The position numbers and the translations under genes were made by a program. A stretch of 64,000 nucleotides of DNA from Sphagnum compactum (lineage: Eukaryota; Bryophyta; Sphagnopsida; Sphagnales), in the NCBI GenBank assembly GCA_965153455.1, contig OZ234502.1, positions 7,781,495 to 7,845,494 on the forward strand, read 5' to 3'. How positions within the stretch are numbered: position 1 is the first letter of the stretch; each line of letters starts with the position of its first letter. The notes beneath the pieces are model-generated. The model had not been told where the DNA came from, ran no database searches, and saw only the letters and a list, made by a program, of their open reading frames with translations. Below, piece by piece: positions 1 to 9,763 of this stretch.

Positions 1-281
1 AAGGCTGAGTCCCAAATGAATGGTTACCCCCCCCCCCCGCCCCAGCCCTTCTGAGAGCCTTAAAGTGCGCATAAAAAACTTGCAAGGAACCTTGTGAAGT
101 GTAAGAACCTTGCTAAAAACGTAAGATGTCGCCCTCGCTGCTGCAACGGACGTAATGTTATTTTTCTAAGGGTGCCCTCCAACTACACTAAGAAATTTTG
201 GCTATTTCTTCATGTGTAGCCCCAAGCCCATGCGAGGGCCCGTGCTCATCTCCGTCTCACACAAGCCCAATTTTGGGGCCG
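1..281. other. No gene seen at window start
   Basis: No convincing coding frame. There is a C-rich run near position 30-45. A stretch at about 168-200 resembles 43866-43905 (CCCTCCAA-TACACTA-GAAATTT in both), so part of this segment is probably repeat-derived. Confidence 0.4.
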
Positions 282-480
282 GAGTGAACCAGTAGCCACC
301 AGTGCACCAGTTCCGGACGAGCCGTTCAAGCCGTTTTGGGATGAACCTAGACCCATCCAAGTAGGCAATTTTTATTTTCCCCCTCCCTGCCCAGCATTTT
401 GTAAGCCCCCTTCACTCCAGCAAATTTTTTCATACATACCTACTCGCTCCTACCTACCTACTCTTTCTACCTAAACCCTA
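282..480 (+). repeat. Dispersed repeat family 1, copy A
   Basis: The core at 282-347 (GAGTGAACCAG through GATGAACC) matches 33309-33376 on the plus strand and 39743-39791 in inverse orientation. In all three copies the core is followed by pyrimidine-rich sequence and then TACCTACC runs (here about 437-472). The shared order argues for one repeat family with a TACC-rich tail. Class unknown; it could be a SINE, an LTR piece or a non-autonomous DNA element. No terminal repeats or target duplication were recognised. Confidence 0.6.
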
Positions 481-544
481 ACTTCATTTTCTAAATCCAC
501 TACAAGTATAGAGCTTTGGAATTCAAGAGACCTTTGCAGCTCTG

Positions 545-655
545 CAGGAGCTGTGGAGAGCATTGGAGCTTTGGAGCAATGGAGCCAGCTATGGAGAGCA
601 TTGGAGCTTTGGAGCATGGGAGCAGCTATGGAGAGCGTTGGAACAGCTGCAGACA
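545..655 (+). repeat. Short tandem repeat, 37-38 bp period, about 2.5 units
   Basis: A unit containing CTATGGAGAGCATTGGAGC and TTTGGAGCA is repeated about two and a half times. It ends at a donor-like AAGAG/GTGAGC near 668. The plus frame is open through the repeat, giving Trp/Glu/Leu-rich repeats, but no ATG-anchored protein is recognisable. Confidence 0.5.
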
Positions 656-1188
656 ACAACATTAAGAGGTGAGCCCCTTAACTGTTTCCTACCCTCCATG
701 AAGCTTACCTTTTGGCCGTTGATTTGTGTAGCCATGATCGTCCATTGTTTCCAGTTTAGTTTATTTCTTTAACCATTACATCGAATTTCTTTTGAAGATG
801 AGATTTGATTGTAGTCGTTCAACTTAGGTTTTACATGTGCAGTCGACACATTGTGGCATCCGAACCATCCGTTCAGTTGTTGTTGTGATTGATCTTGACC
901 CTCCAATTTGGCTACCATATGTTACTATGCCCTCTTACAGAGAATTTTCTTCCTTCCACTTTTGCTCTTTGTTGAAGCCACATTTTCCTTATGTTCCATA
1001 ATTGCTGTCGACTACACTTGCTGTCATTTATTTGAGCTCGTGTTTTTTGGGACTTCAAAGCTTGTGTGTGCAGAGAAGCCCCTTTCAAAGGTCTGTGTGT
1101 CAGTCATACATTTTGACAAAGCTCACTCAAATCCTTGGTCCAGGATCTAAAGCTTCTTCAAGCTGATAACCCCATTGATGCAATTTTT

Positions 1189-1525
1189 TGGCCTTTGCCT
1201 ACCAACAAGGCAAGGATATTGTGTTTGGATTCATTATAGAGTATAGTAGCTTAAGGGATTTGGCCCCTAGGTAATAATAGGTCTATTTTTATATGAGGAT
1301 TTTCAAAAGTATCATCTTTTGGGTTGTGTTGAAACTTGAAATCAGTTATAGAGTTATGACATCTTGAAGGATTTTGGTTTCTTTTAGAGGATTTTTTTGA
1401 AGATTGTGTTTTTGCATGGTGAAATATTTGAATTTCCATAATTCTTCTTTTGCATTAAGATACTTTTTGTTGTAAATGGCAAGCTCACAAGTGTGACACA
1501 CCCCTTGTTTCCATTTGGAACACCT
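1189..1525 (+). repeat. Dispersed repeat family 2, copy A
   Basis: About 300 bases align, at roughly 80 percent by eye, with the reverse complement of 61068-61424. Shared blocks include GATTCATTATAGAGTAT, TAGCTTAAGGGATTT, TAATAATAGGTCTATTTTTATA and TTGCATGGTGAAATATTTGA. A shorter, weaker resemblance occurs at about 17837-17900. Class unknown. Confidence 0.7.
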
Positions 1526-1690
1526 CAATGTCCATCTATCTACCTACCATGATCATTTGGTATTATTTTAAATCTGTTGTTTGTTCAAGCTTTATTGAAT
1601 TCTTGTTGTTGGCTTTTTATATATGAATAAATAGGTAAGTACCCCCAATCTATAATGGGAGTATTAGCCCCGGCCAAAAATGGCAACAAA

Positions 1691-2110
1691 CAGTTTTGGA
1701 AATAGAAATTTCATGCAGCCAACGGGAAGGCTCAGCATTCATTCAAAGTGCATTGATTTTTTTCCTTTTAAGTTTTGGGTGGGGTGGAGGCGGGGATTTT
1801 TTTGTCATTTTTCTTTTGTTCTCAACATGTTCCGTTCAAGTTCCCAATATGTTCCCTAAGTTCCCAATGTGTTCCCTAAGGGTGTTCCCAATAGCACCTC
1901 GCTTTAATCCCATATGTTTTGCCCAAAGTCCTCCCCTTCTTATATAGGTGGGCAAAAGGAGGAGGCATTCCATCTTTCCATAGACTCTTCTATTTTGGGG
2001 AGCCTCCATAGGTTCAACTTTTTTTTTTTTGCAATGGGCCAATCAAATTGGCTCATTGCCAAAAAAAACAAAGTTAGACTTGTGAGGCACCCCTAACTAA
2101 TTAATAGGAA
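1691..2110 (+). repeat. Dispersed repeat family 3, copy 1
   Basis: Direct counterpart of 4091-4534. Both start with AGTTTTGGAAATAGAAATTT and carry GTTCTCAACATGTTC and several TTCCC-type repeats, then TTCCCAATAGCACCTC. Both end with GGGCCAAT, an A-rich run and ACTAATTAATA. Length is about 420 bp. It is flanked at 1637 and 2118 by similar AAGTACCCCCA-T-TATA words, which may be an older host duplication. No coding capacity. Confidence 0.75.
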
Positions 2111-2199
2111 ACAGAAATAAGTACCCCCAGTTTATATAGGGAGGTCTCCAAAATTCTGCCCCTGCCATTAGCCCAGGCCTAATTGAAATTTTTGTACTA

Positions 2200-3300
2200 T
2201 CATATTGTAATTCAAAACATTGAATTTGCAAACAAACATGAAAACTACAGAAAAAACTGAGAATCAAATCTGATAAAATATTCAAAACTCCAAATCCACT
2301 CTAGAAACCATTTCTACAGTTGATTGAAAACATAATTCAATCAGTATGGATCCATGACAATGCTAGCACAACACCATGCATATTGTACACTTTGCCTAGT
2401 ACTGAAGGGAGATGCCAAACACTTCAAATTCTTAAGAGAAGTGAACCAGGAGATGTTATGTGGGTGGCATTTGCAGCCAGCCAGTGAAAATCAATAATAA
2501 TAATGAACTGTTTTGTTGGCTCTCCCCTTCAGGGTAGAGAGTAGAGACATTGGGATGCACCCAGAAAGAAAGGGGCCAAAGTTTGGTATCCCTACATTCT
2601 AGCTGGGTCATGTGGAGTCCACTGTAGAAACATTTCAAGCATAACTGACATATCCACTAAGGCTTCACCATGCTAACCACCATGTGTTTTCAATTATTTG
2701 TGTCGTATATCATCCTTATGAATGCCATTTGAAGGGCAGAGCCATTATGCAACAAGTGCCTTGTTTATTTATTCGTTGTTGCTTTAAGTATTGTTGTTGA
2801 ATTCAAGCATTTGAAGCTCTGGTGCCTTCTCTCTCTCTTTTGGAAGTATTTTCCTTTCCCAAGTGCTTTCTTGCTTGCACTGTAGTGTTTTCCCCGCGTT
2901 TTCAGTGATTCTGTAAATGTTTTGCCCCTCTGCCCGGTTTTCAGTGATTCTCTAGTTGGGATGGTGCATGCATCAAAGGCATTTTCAGGGATCTGGTTGA
3001 CACTCAGTGATTCATATTGCCAACATCTTCACTTTCCTCTTTTCTTCCGAATATGTACAAGAATTTGTCAATACTATTATTATGCTCATGTACTAGTTGA
3101 ACATGCAAGGTGAAAACAGATAATTGTGAAAAATCATCCCAGGTCAAATCAAAACAGATCTCATTGCTTCTTGGGACTACAGAAAACACTGAAGTAATGA
3201 GATGAGAAATTCCATATGTTCTCTCTTTGCACAGCTCATGTGAGTTGAGACAAATTCATGTGCATAAATCCTTTTGATTGTGCATAAGTTTGTGTTGGGA
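2200..3300. other. Intergenic or intronic stretch without recognised exons
   Basis: Base composition is less AT-rich than the large deserts. The stretch precedes a kinase relic, so it may hold decayed introns or exons of that gene. I could not recognise any exon in it. Confidence 0.35.
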
Positions 3301-3304
3301 CAGT

Positions 3305-3571
3305 TGATATATACATCTGGCAAAACTGGAGCTGGCTGTACCCATAGCTGCAGAAGTCCAAAGCCTTCATGGATTGGACATACCACGATCCAAAGAACCA
3401 CAAGTTTGGCATGACATATTCAAATTTATCAATAAGGGTTTAAAGACTAATTCTATGTCCGCAGTGTTGTTACCTTCTACAGGAGATTAGTGACACCATT
3501 GGTGCACCTGTTTGTTGTGCTTGTGCACAACGATCTTCTTTCTGGGAACCTGATGTTCAATGAAGAAGAAG
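3305..3571 (+). pseudogene. Ethanolamine/choline kinase gene relic
   Basis: One frame from about 3332 reads Ala-Val-Pro-Ile-Ala-Ala-Glu, then the choline-kinase-type stretch IPRSKEPQVWHDIFKF (about 3376-3428). A second frame at 3526-3570 reads HNDLLSGNLMFNEEE, the Brenner-type catalytic loop of the choline/ethanolamine kinase family (His-x-Asp-x4-Asn). A donor-like AAG/GTTAGT follows at 3571. In intact kinases roughly 25-30 residues separate these blocks. Here the spacing is shorter and the frame shifts between them, with a stop in the first frame. The family phosphorylates choline or ethanolamine in the Kennedy pathway. I saw no N-terminal exons and no downstream IDFEY-type exon within about 500 bp. 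Most likely a decayed fragment; a real gene with micro-exons is less likely. Confidence 0.62.
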
Positions 3572-3579
3572 GTTAGTGC

Positions 3580-4085
3580 TCAAAATTTGGGTTGGAACTT
3601 TGGGTAGGGCAAAAATCAGTGTTGATTTTGTACATTACATTATATGAATGCTTGGTTAGGCAATTGGCATGTTTCTTTTGAGCTCTATTGCTGTTTTCTT
3701 GCTCCAGGACGTTCCACATAACAAAGTCTTACATCCCCTTGCCCTTGGATTACATTAACTTTTTCATTTGTGTCTTCTTTCAACCAATGGTCTTTTTCTA
3801 CAGATTCATAAACAAAATTTCTCAAAACAAAAATTTATCTTAGCTTTTTGCTTGCATGATAATAACGATGGGTTTAAAGACTCTTTAACAAAATCATAAC
3901 AAAACGATATGCACTTTCTCTACCAGCTTTACAAAGTTGTACTTTTTCTAAGTAGTAGGCAGCAGGCTTTGAAGACTTATTTCTGAAAGGGCACTACTGT
4001 ATTGCATATGAAGAGTTTGCTTTAGCTTGAAGTCAAATCATTATTTCTGTAAGAGCTGCAAAGGTTATTTAGCATTCAGGAATTA
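3580..4085 (+). other. No gene seen; possible decayed intron
   Basis: Follows the donor-like site of the kinase relic. No recognisable continuation of the kinase was found. Confidence 0.35.
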
Positions 4086-4090
4086 TGGCC

Positions 4091-4534
4091 ATTAGTTTTG
4101 GAAATAGAAATTTCATGCATCAAATGGGAAGGCTCAGAATGCACTCACGATGGGCCCTGTTTTTTTCCTTTTGGGGTGGGGTAGGGGTTGCGGGGAGCTA
4201 TTTTTTGGTTTTTCTTCCTTGCTCCCAATGTGTTCTCAACATGTTCGCATCTTGTTCCCTTGAGGTTCCCCAAGAAGTTCCTTGAGGCGTTCCCAATAGC
4301 ACCTCAATTTTATCCCATATGGTTTGCCCAAAGTTCAACTCTCATGTATTGAAATTGAAAAAGGAAGACTATAGGGGAATACATTTGTATCTTTTTTACA
4401 ACTAAGGGTTCAAAGAGGTGCTTCCATTGGGGGAGTGCTCAATGTTCCAAAAAAATTGTTAATGGGCCAATGAATATGGCTCTTTCAAAAAAAAAAAGAA
4501 AAGTTATGAGCGCACCCATAAACTAATTAATATG
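4091..4534 (+). repeat. Dispersed repeat family 3, copy 2
   Basis: About 440 bp, parallel to 1691-2110 and about three quarters identical by eye. Same head, same series of TTCCC words, same ATAGCACCTC block and same ACTAATTAAT tail. Copies in the same orientation 2.4 kb apart, with unrelated DNA between, suggest separate insertions rather than a local duplication. Confidence 0.75.
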
Positions 4535-4984
4535 AATCACACTAGGGTCTTGTCAATTTTGAGTTGATGGAGGAAGGACTCACTTATATGCTTTTTTCTG
4601 CTTTGGCCTGTGAAATTTCCAACTAGATAGGTAAGCCTTCTTTTGTTCTTTTTTGGTCCTCTTTTTCCTTTTTCCTGTGGCTTTATGGTTTATTAATTGT
4701 CTTCATTTGATGTTTCTACTCCATCTTTGAGAAACAAGTTTCGATTCACTGGTCTAACCCTAAACCCTCTTTCCTTGAAAAATAAAAAAATAAAAAAATT
4801 GCAATCAGGAAAGCAAAACCATATGTGATGTTGTTTCTACTCATCTTTGAAATGCAAGTTTTTCAAAATCACTGGTCTTTCCTTGAAGAATTTTTTTAAA
4901 AATAATAAAATAAAAATTTTAAATACCAAACACCAAATAATTTTTTAAAATTGCAATTGGTAAAGCAAAGCCCTCTCTGATAAA

Positions 4985-5809
4985 GAAAAACGTGAGAGGA
5001 AAGAAATGTCCGCTCATTTCTTTAACGCCGGGTAAAAAGCCCTCCGAGCGGGGCAGCGAGAAAATGTGCGACCTGGCCTCGCCTCGCCTCGGCGCGGCTC
5101 GGCTGCAAAGCTCCGCTCCGAGGGCTTCACCCTACACGTACTTACAGAGTGTGCTTTCGCCACCCACAGGAGATGGCGAGCTTACTCGCTAGCTTTCTTT
5201 CGCATCGTTCTGTTTTTTTCTTCCTGGTTTCCTTTTCTTCTTCCTTTTAGGGGTTTGTGATTGGCGAGAGAGAGAGCGGAAAAAGTGAGCGAGCGACAAG
5301 AAGAAAAAATTAATTTAAATTAATTAAATTAAAACTTGATGCATAATTCAGCCGCGCCGTATTTTGTCTCGTGTAATTAAAACACTTCTTGTAGGTACAC
5401 AAGACGGACAGCCCATTGTTTTCACGCTGCTGCTGTTGTCAGCTCTTGCGGCATTTCTGTTTTTGCAGTAGGTTTTGTGCTTTGTGCCATTGGTTTCTTG
5501 GACATTTCCCATTGAGAGGTTTCCGAAGGCGGGCGGGGAGGAAACAGCCTGTTCGGGTAGACCATGGGAAGAGATATAACACCAAGGGGAAGAGTAGGTG
5601 GAGGAGGAGGAGGAGGAGGAGAATAAATGTGGTGATGAAGTTTTGGTGAACTCGTGGAATCAATGTAGCTCAAAAGACAGGCAAAGCAGCTTTCATGAGT
5701 TTTGTGTGTGACATGAGCAGGGGGGACTAATAAGATGCAGTTGTGAAGAGGAGGAGGTCGTAAGGGGCTGGTTTGTGAGGCAGGTTCAAGGGGGGTGGGG
5801 GATACAATT
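4985..5809 (+). promoter_or_regulatory. Putative promoter and 5' leader of the GT77 gene
   Basis: Composition changes sharply to CpG-rich at about 5020-5175, unlike the AT-rich surroundings. A GAGAGAGAG tract follows near 5267 and a GGAGGA run near 5600-5620. I see no clear TATA box. Several ATGs precede the chosen start (for example 5173, 5563, 5634 and 5712). Either transcription starts late, or the leader is spliced, or it carries upstream ORFs. A donor-like TAG/GTACAC lies near 5393. The assignment rests on position and composition only. Confidence 0.45.
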
Positions 5810-8302
5810 ATGGTGGGAGCGTTGAGGAACTGCTGGAGTCGGAGTGTGAAGAGGACGAAGCCGAGGTGTGTTTGTCCGGCTGTAATCATTACCATGGCGG
5901 CTATAGTCCTGGTTACTTGGCTGCTCAATATGACGGTATTGCCAAGTCTGTACTCGCAAATCAATAATAATACGCCCAGTCTCATGGCAGTGCATCTGAG
6001 GAATTTCTCTCTTTCAGAATTGAGGCTTGTGTTTGTCAACAAGGGGAATAGTGCATTGCAACAAGCAGCTGTCCAAGTAGAAGATGATGACCGTACAGTA
6101 GTAGTGTATGGAGGATTGGAGGCGGAGACAATAGAGGAACAAGGGGAGAATCTGAAGAAGTCGTTGCAATCGGAGCAAAAGATAGTGGAGTTGTCGGAGA
6201 AAGAGCGAGAGACAAGCCCTGAGGAAACCTCTGCAGTCACCAGTGCCTCACAACAGCAGCAGCAGCTCCTAAGCGTAACCATTTTCAGTGCTCCTTTAGC
6301 TTACAGTGGGGAAGAAGATGAACCCAAGCGACAAGCATTGCTGTCATGGTTGCATCTCAGTCCTCGACCCAAAATCGTGCTTCTTGGAAACCATTCCTCC
6401 TTGCACGAAATCAGCAAGGAGTTTGCAGGGATGGTGTCAGTGGAAGATGAGATCGACTATAGCAGCCTCAACGGTCTTCCGATGTTCCATTCCATGGTTG
6501 CAAGAGCTCATGCTGCGGTGGACACGAATGTATCTGTTTTGATCAGAGCGGATGTGGTGTTGTTGCAGGATATCATGCCAGCATTGCGCAAGATGTCGGC
6601 TACTTTCGACGATTGGATGCTGATGTCAGGGCAGCTGGTCATGAAGAGGAATCTGCTGCCTTTCAAGTTCGTCCACAAAGGAGGAGGAATTGTGTTTCTT
6701 GAAAGTACTATTACTGGAGAAGCAGTGATCGAGCGAGAGATGGCAAGTTACGTTGGTTCTTCAGGAAAGCTTGAGTTCCTGCAGGAAGAAGGACTCAACA
6801 TGTGGGCTTGGAACATCGGAAGCAAATCTGCTCCACTTTTCTCCACACCCATGCCTCCCTTCGTTTTCACGGCTGGTTACGATCATGACAGTTGGGTTGT
6901 GAGAAGCTTTCTTCAAGACGGATTGCGAGCTATGGTGGACGCAACTGACGCGCTCCTTTGCTTCCACTTGCAGCAGCAGCTGCACAGCAGAAACAACATA
7001 GCTGCAAACAGTGGCAGCAGCAGCAGCAGCTCCTCGTCCTCCATAGCAAGTCTGTTCTATGCAGAAGAATGGCAGCACATTGCCAATGCGCGCTCGTACT
7101 ACCACGCCTTCAGAAACATGAGCTTGGATGAGCGGGGGATTCCAACTAGTGCATGGAAGCTCATTGCATGCAAGGATCCGCCTACAATCAAGCTCTGCGT
7201 CAGCAAAGCTGTTTCCAACAGCTCCGTCTCTTGTTACTGCAGCAGCGCCAGGCCATCGCTGGCTCCTGCCTTCATCAACCCAATGCCCACAAACAAACAA
7301 ACTTTCCTGGAGAGGGAGATGTCAAAACCAACCCTAACAAAGGTCATCAACGTTTCTGCAATTCGTGCTTCCAGCCCTAGTTTGGATCTTCTTCTTCTAA
7401 AAGTGGCTGACTCCAGCAAATCTATTGTGCTTGTAGCTGCCACTGAGCCTTACAGTGAGATGTTGCTGAGCTTTGCATGTCAAGCAAAGTCTTTGGGAGT
7501 GCAAAACCTTCTCATAGCAGCTTTCGATGAGCAGCTCTATGAGTATGCAATCCTGCAAGGACTCCCAGTTTTCTTTGCTGGCAAGGACAGTAGTAGTAGC
7601 AATGAGAGTAGTGATGACAACAAGGTTTGCAGTTTTGGAACTGAATGCTTCCGAAGGACCACCAAGCTGAAGTCACAGACTGTCTTGATGATCTTGAAGA
7701 AGGGTTACAATGTGCTATGGAGTGATGTTGACATTGTATGGTTCCGCAATCCACTTCCTTATCTACGAGCATCATATGGAGCTGGAACACTTGTGGTGCA
7801 AAGTGATGAGCCTGATGTGAAATTACCTGCAAATGGGTTTGGGCGGATCAACTCGGGTTTCTATTATGCCCGTGCTGACAAACTCACCATCACAGCATTC
7901 TCTGAAATTGTGGAGCATGCCAAAACCACCAACATGTCTGAGCAACCGAGTTTCAATCATGTACTGTGTGGAGAGTGGGGGCAGAATCGGATACAAGGCT
8001 CCCAATGCAACTACACAAATGGGCTTCAGATTCTTTTTCTGGACCGACTGCTTTTCCCCAATGGTATAGCCAATGGATATTGGTGGTTCCCAAATGTGAC
8101 AGAGGCTTGTGCCAGGAATGGCTGCTACGTGTTACACAACAACTGGATTCGCAACATGGAGAATAAGGTAAACAGGCAGCTTTCAACCCATCTTTGGTTC
8201 TATGATGTTGCAGGCAGGATGTGTATTCATAGTTGGAATGCGTTAGCATCTCTTGGCAATGAGCAGTTCCTGCAACAGGTCAATGCAAGCACCTTCAGTT
8301 AA
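5810..8302 (+). CDS. GT77 glycosyltransferase, RAY1-like, type II membrane protein
   Basis: Single-exon frame of 830 residues. The in-frame GTG at 5795 is not a plausible plant start; the first ATG is at 5810. Residues 1-20 are basic and about 21-41 are hydrophobic, a signal anchor typical of Golgi type II enzymes. Residues about 155-395 form a first domain beginning TIFSAP, a feature I associate with the RAY1 class. Low-complexity Gln (about 147-152) and Ser (about 401-412) runs lie at its edges. Residues about 512-820 form the nucleotide-diphospho-sugar transferase domain (PF03407 type) with the metal-binding motif D639-V-D641 in a SDVDIVWF context. Several N-x-S/T sites are present. Arabidopsis RAY1 is reported as a beta-arabinofuranosyltransferase acting on cell-wall or arabinogalactan-type glycans; the substrate here is inferred. 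This protein is longer than I recall for RAY1, mainly through linkers. No neighbour suggests co-function. Confidence 0.87.
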   Translation: MVGALRNCWSRSVKRTKPRCVCPAVIITMAAIVLVTWLLNMTVLPSLYSQINNNTPSLMAVHLRNFSLSELRLVFVNKGNSALQQAAVQVEDDDRTVVVYGGLEAETIEEQGENLKKSLQSEQKIVELSEKERETSPEETSAVTSASQQQQQLLSVTIFSAPLAYSGEEDEPKRQALLSWLHLSPRPKIVLLGNHSSLHEISKEFAGMVSVEDEIDYSSLNGLPMFHSMVARAHAAVDTNVSVLIRADVVLLQDIMPALRKMSATFDDWMLMSGQLVMKRNLLPFKFVHKGGGIVFLESTITGEAVIEREMASYVGSSGKLEFLQEEGLNMWAWNIGSKSAPLFSTPMPPFVFTAGYDHDSWVVRSFLQDGLRAMVDATDALLCFHLQQQLHSRNNIAANSGSSSSSSSSSIASLFYAEEWQHIANARSYYHAFRNMSLDERGIPTSAWKLIACKDPPTIKLCVSKAVSNSSVSCYCSSARPSLAPAFINPMPTNKQTFLEREMSKPTLTKVINVSAIRASSPSLDLLLLKVADSSKSIVLVAATEPYSEMLLSFACQAKSLGVQNLLIAAFDEQLYEYAILQGLPVFFAGKDSSSSNESSDDNKVCSFGTECFRRTTKLKSQTVLMILKKGYNVLWSDVDIVWFRNPLPYLRASYGAGTLVVQSDEPDVKLPANGFGRINSGFYYARADKLTITAFSEIVEHAKTTNMSEQPSFNHVLCGEWGQNRIQGSQCNYTNGLQILFLDRLLFPNGIANGYWWFPNVTEACARNGCYVLHNNWIRNMENKVNRQLSTHLWFYDVAGRMCIHSWNALASLGNEQFLQQVNASTFS

Positions 8303-8640
8303 CTTCATTGGGAAAAATATTAGGATACAAGTCAGGGTTATTAGGTGTTTCTTCACATGTCAGATGTCACTCTACTGGAGTATTCTCACCATTTTGTAGA
8401 CCGCCTCAGGAAGTTGCTTTTAATTTTGTACTCCAGAAGAAGCACCCTACAAGTCTCAACTTCCTGCTAGAAATGCCTGGTCTCAATCAAGCTTTGACAA
8501 TATCTTCCCTTTAGGAACAAAATGCATTGACTTTTGTTCCTTGCAACCTCTATATTTTCATTTTTTTTGCATTTGCACTGATGAGCATCCAATCAAGGGC
8601 TTTTTTTCCCAATTTTGTGAGGTGATCATCCACAAGAGTA
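8303..8640 (+). other. Probable 3' UTR of the GT77 gene
   Basis: The stretch directly after the TAA at 8300-8302 has no other coding signal. I saw no canonical AATAAA in the first few hundred bases, so the polyadenylation site is undefined. Confidence 0.4.
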
Positions 8641-8642
8641 GT

Positions 8643-8785
8643 TAGCCAAATTTGGCTACAGTTCAGAGAGGAAAGTAGATTTCTTGGGGGAACCCCACTA
8701 TACTTTGGCAACATGCCAGAACATGCAATTTCAGTTTTTTTTACTCGAAATATGGCTACTCTGGGCCATTTTTTCCAAAAAAATC
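8643..8785 (+). repeat. Dispersed repeat family 4 (palindrome-headed), copy 1
   Basis: Starts with the perfect 16-bp palindrome TAGCCAAATTTGGCTA (8643-8658). About 50-70 bases later come TTTGGCAACATGCCAGAACATGC and an A/T tract. The same order occurs at 28755, 44258-44454 (inverted) and 59899. Confidence 0.6.
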
Positions 8786-9399
8786 CTTTGTATGAGTTGC
8801 AGCCTTTTTTCTTTTGGTCACCACTTTGCCACAAAAAAAAAAACACAGCATCCAACATGGAACAAATTGTGGTGAAAATCATAAAAAATGAGCTCAATTT
8901 ACCTTGCCCAATACACAAACCGTTGTAAAACCAAAACCAATCTGACCCAAAATGAGCTCATTTCTTTTGTGGAGCTAATTCTGTATTATACCTATGTGAA
9001 CAAAATTTCCTATGTCTTGTGATATGTAATCTGCTGACTACCAAAAGTAGACAGATTTACTTGCAAAGTACTCTGCAAATTAAGCTATGAGTTGGATTAT
9101 GTGATTTCCTCTGAAGTTTTCTACATCCTATGCTCCATTGTATCACTTGACTTGGTGACAATTTGGTGGTTATGTAAGATGGCCATTTGCATCAAATCAG
9201 ATCGAGAATTGTGCTTTGTCATTATGCATGCCTTCGTAAGAACATTCCTTGAATGATACCCACTGTTCACGTAGCAAATCTTAATGGGGGTCTATCTATA
9301 TTTCACCTCATTCTGGAGAAAGGAACAAGAGATGTGACTTACCTTATGATGTCATTTACATGCCATGCACAACTTTCTTCAAGCCCTGTTTTCTGTGCC
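8786..9399. other. No gene seen
   Basis: Moderately AT-rich with poly-A tracts near 8830. No recognisable coding frame on either strand. Confidence 0.4.
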
Positions 9400-9763
9400 T
9401 TGTGAGTTTCTGCTTTTGTAGACACCACCTGGTGTTTCCTTTGTTCATCAATCTTGCAGCTCTATCCCGTTTCTCAACATCAACACAGCTGCTTGGCATT
9501 GGATCCAGCAGATTCAAAGATTTTTGATGCCAGATCTTTACTATAGCTCAAAGCTTGCTCCTCATTCTCAGTGATGGGGATGTAGTGGATCAACTTTCTG
9601 TTCACATTGTGTTCCTTCACAATCCTCTCTCCTAACCTGCCACCAGAGTTTCTTTAATACAACCCCACCCCCTTCCAGCTTCCTTGTGACTTCTAAGCAT
9701 CATCACTTGGGCCTCTACTTCCGTCTCAGCACGCTTGTAAATTGTACCAGCTACTGAGTACCT
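9400..9763 (-). pseudogene. Unrecognised coding-like relic
   Basis: On the minus strand one frame from about 9763 reads YSVAGTIYKRAETEVEAQV and continues with normal-looking amino-acid use through about 9580. The frame then shifts near a GGCAGG junction into GERIVKEHNVNRKLIHYIPI followed by an acidic, helical stretch. It shifts again near 9475 into EKRDRAARLMNKGNTRWC. The composition (many Glu, Lys, Arg, Ala, no low complexity) looks like real protein. The frame changes suggest decay or small introns. I do not recognise the family. It lies 1.1 kb downstream of the GT77 gene on the opposite strand. Confidence 0.4.

Noticed and set aside
5795-5809. GTG as start of the GT77 protein
   Set aside because: Plant nuclear genes rarely start at GTG. 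The ATG at 5810 gives a proper signal-anchor N-terminus.
5422-6282. 286-codon minus-strand open frame
   Set aside because: It lies antisense to the start of the GT77 gene, is rich in Ser, Thr, Pro and Leu as expected from the opposite strand, and matches no family.
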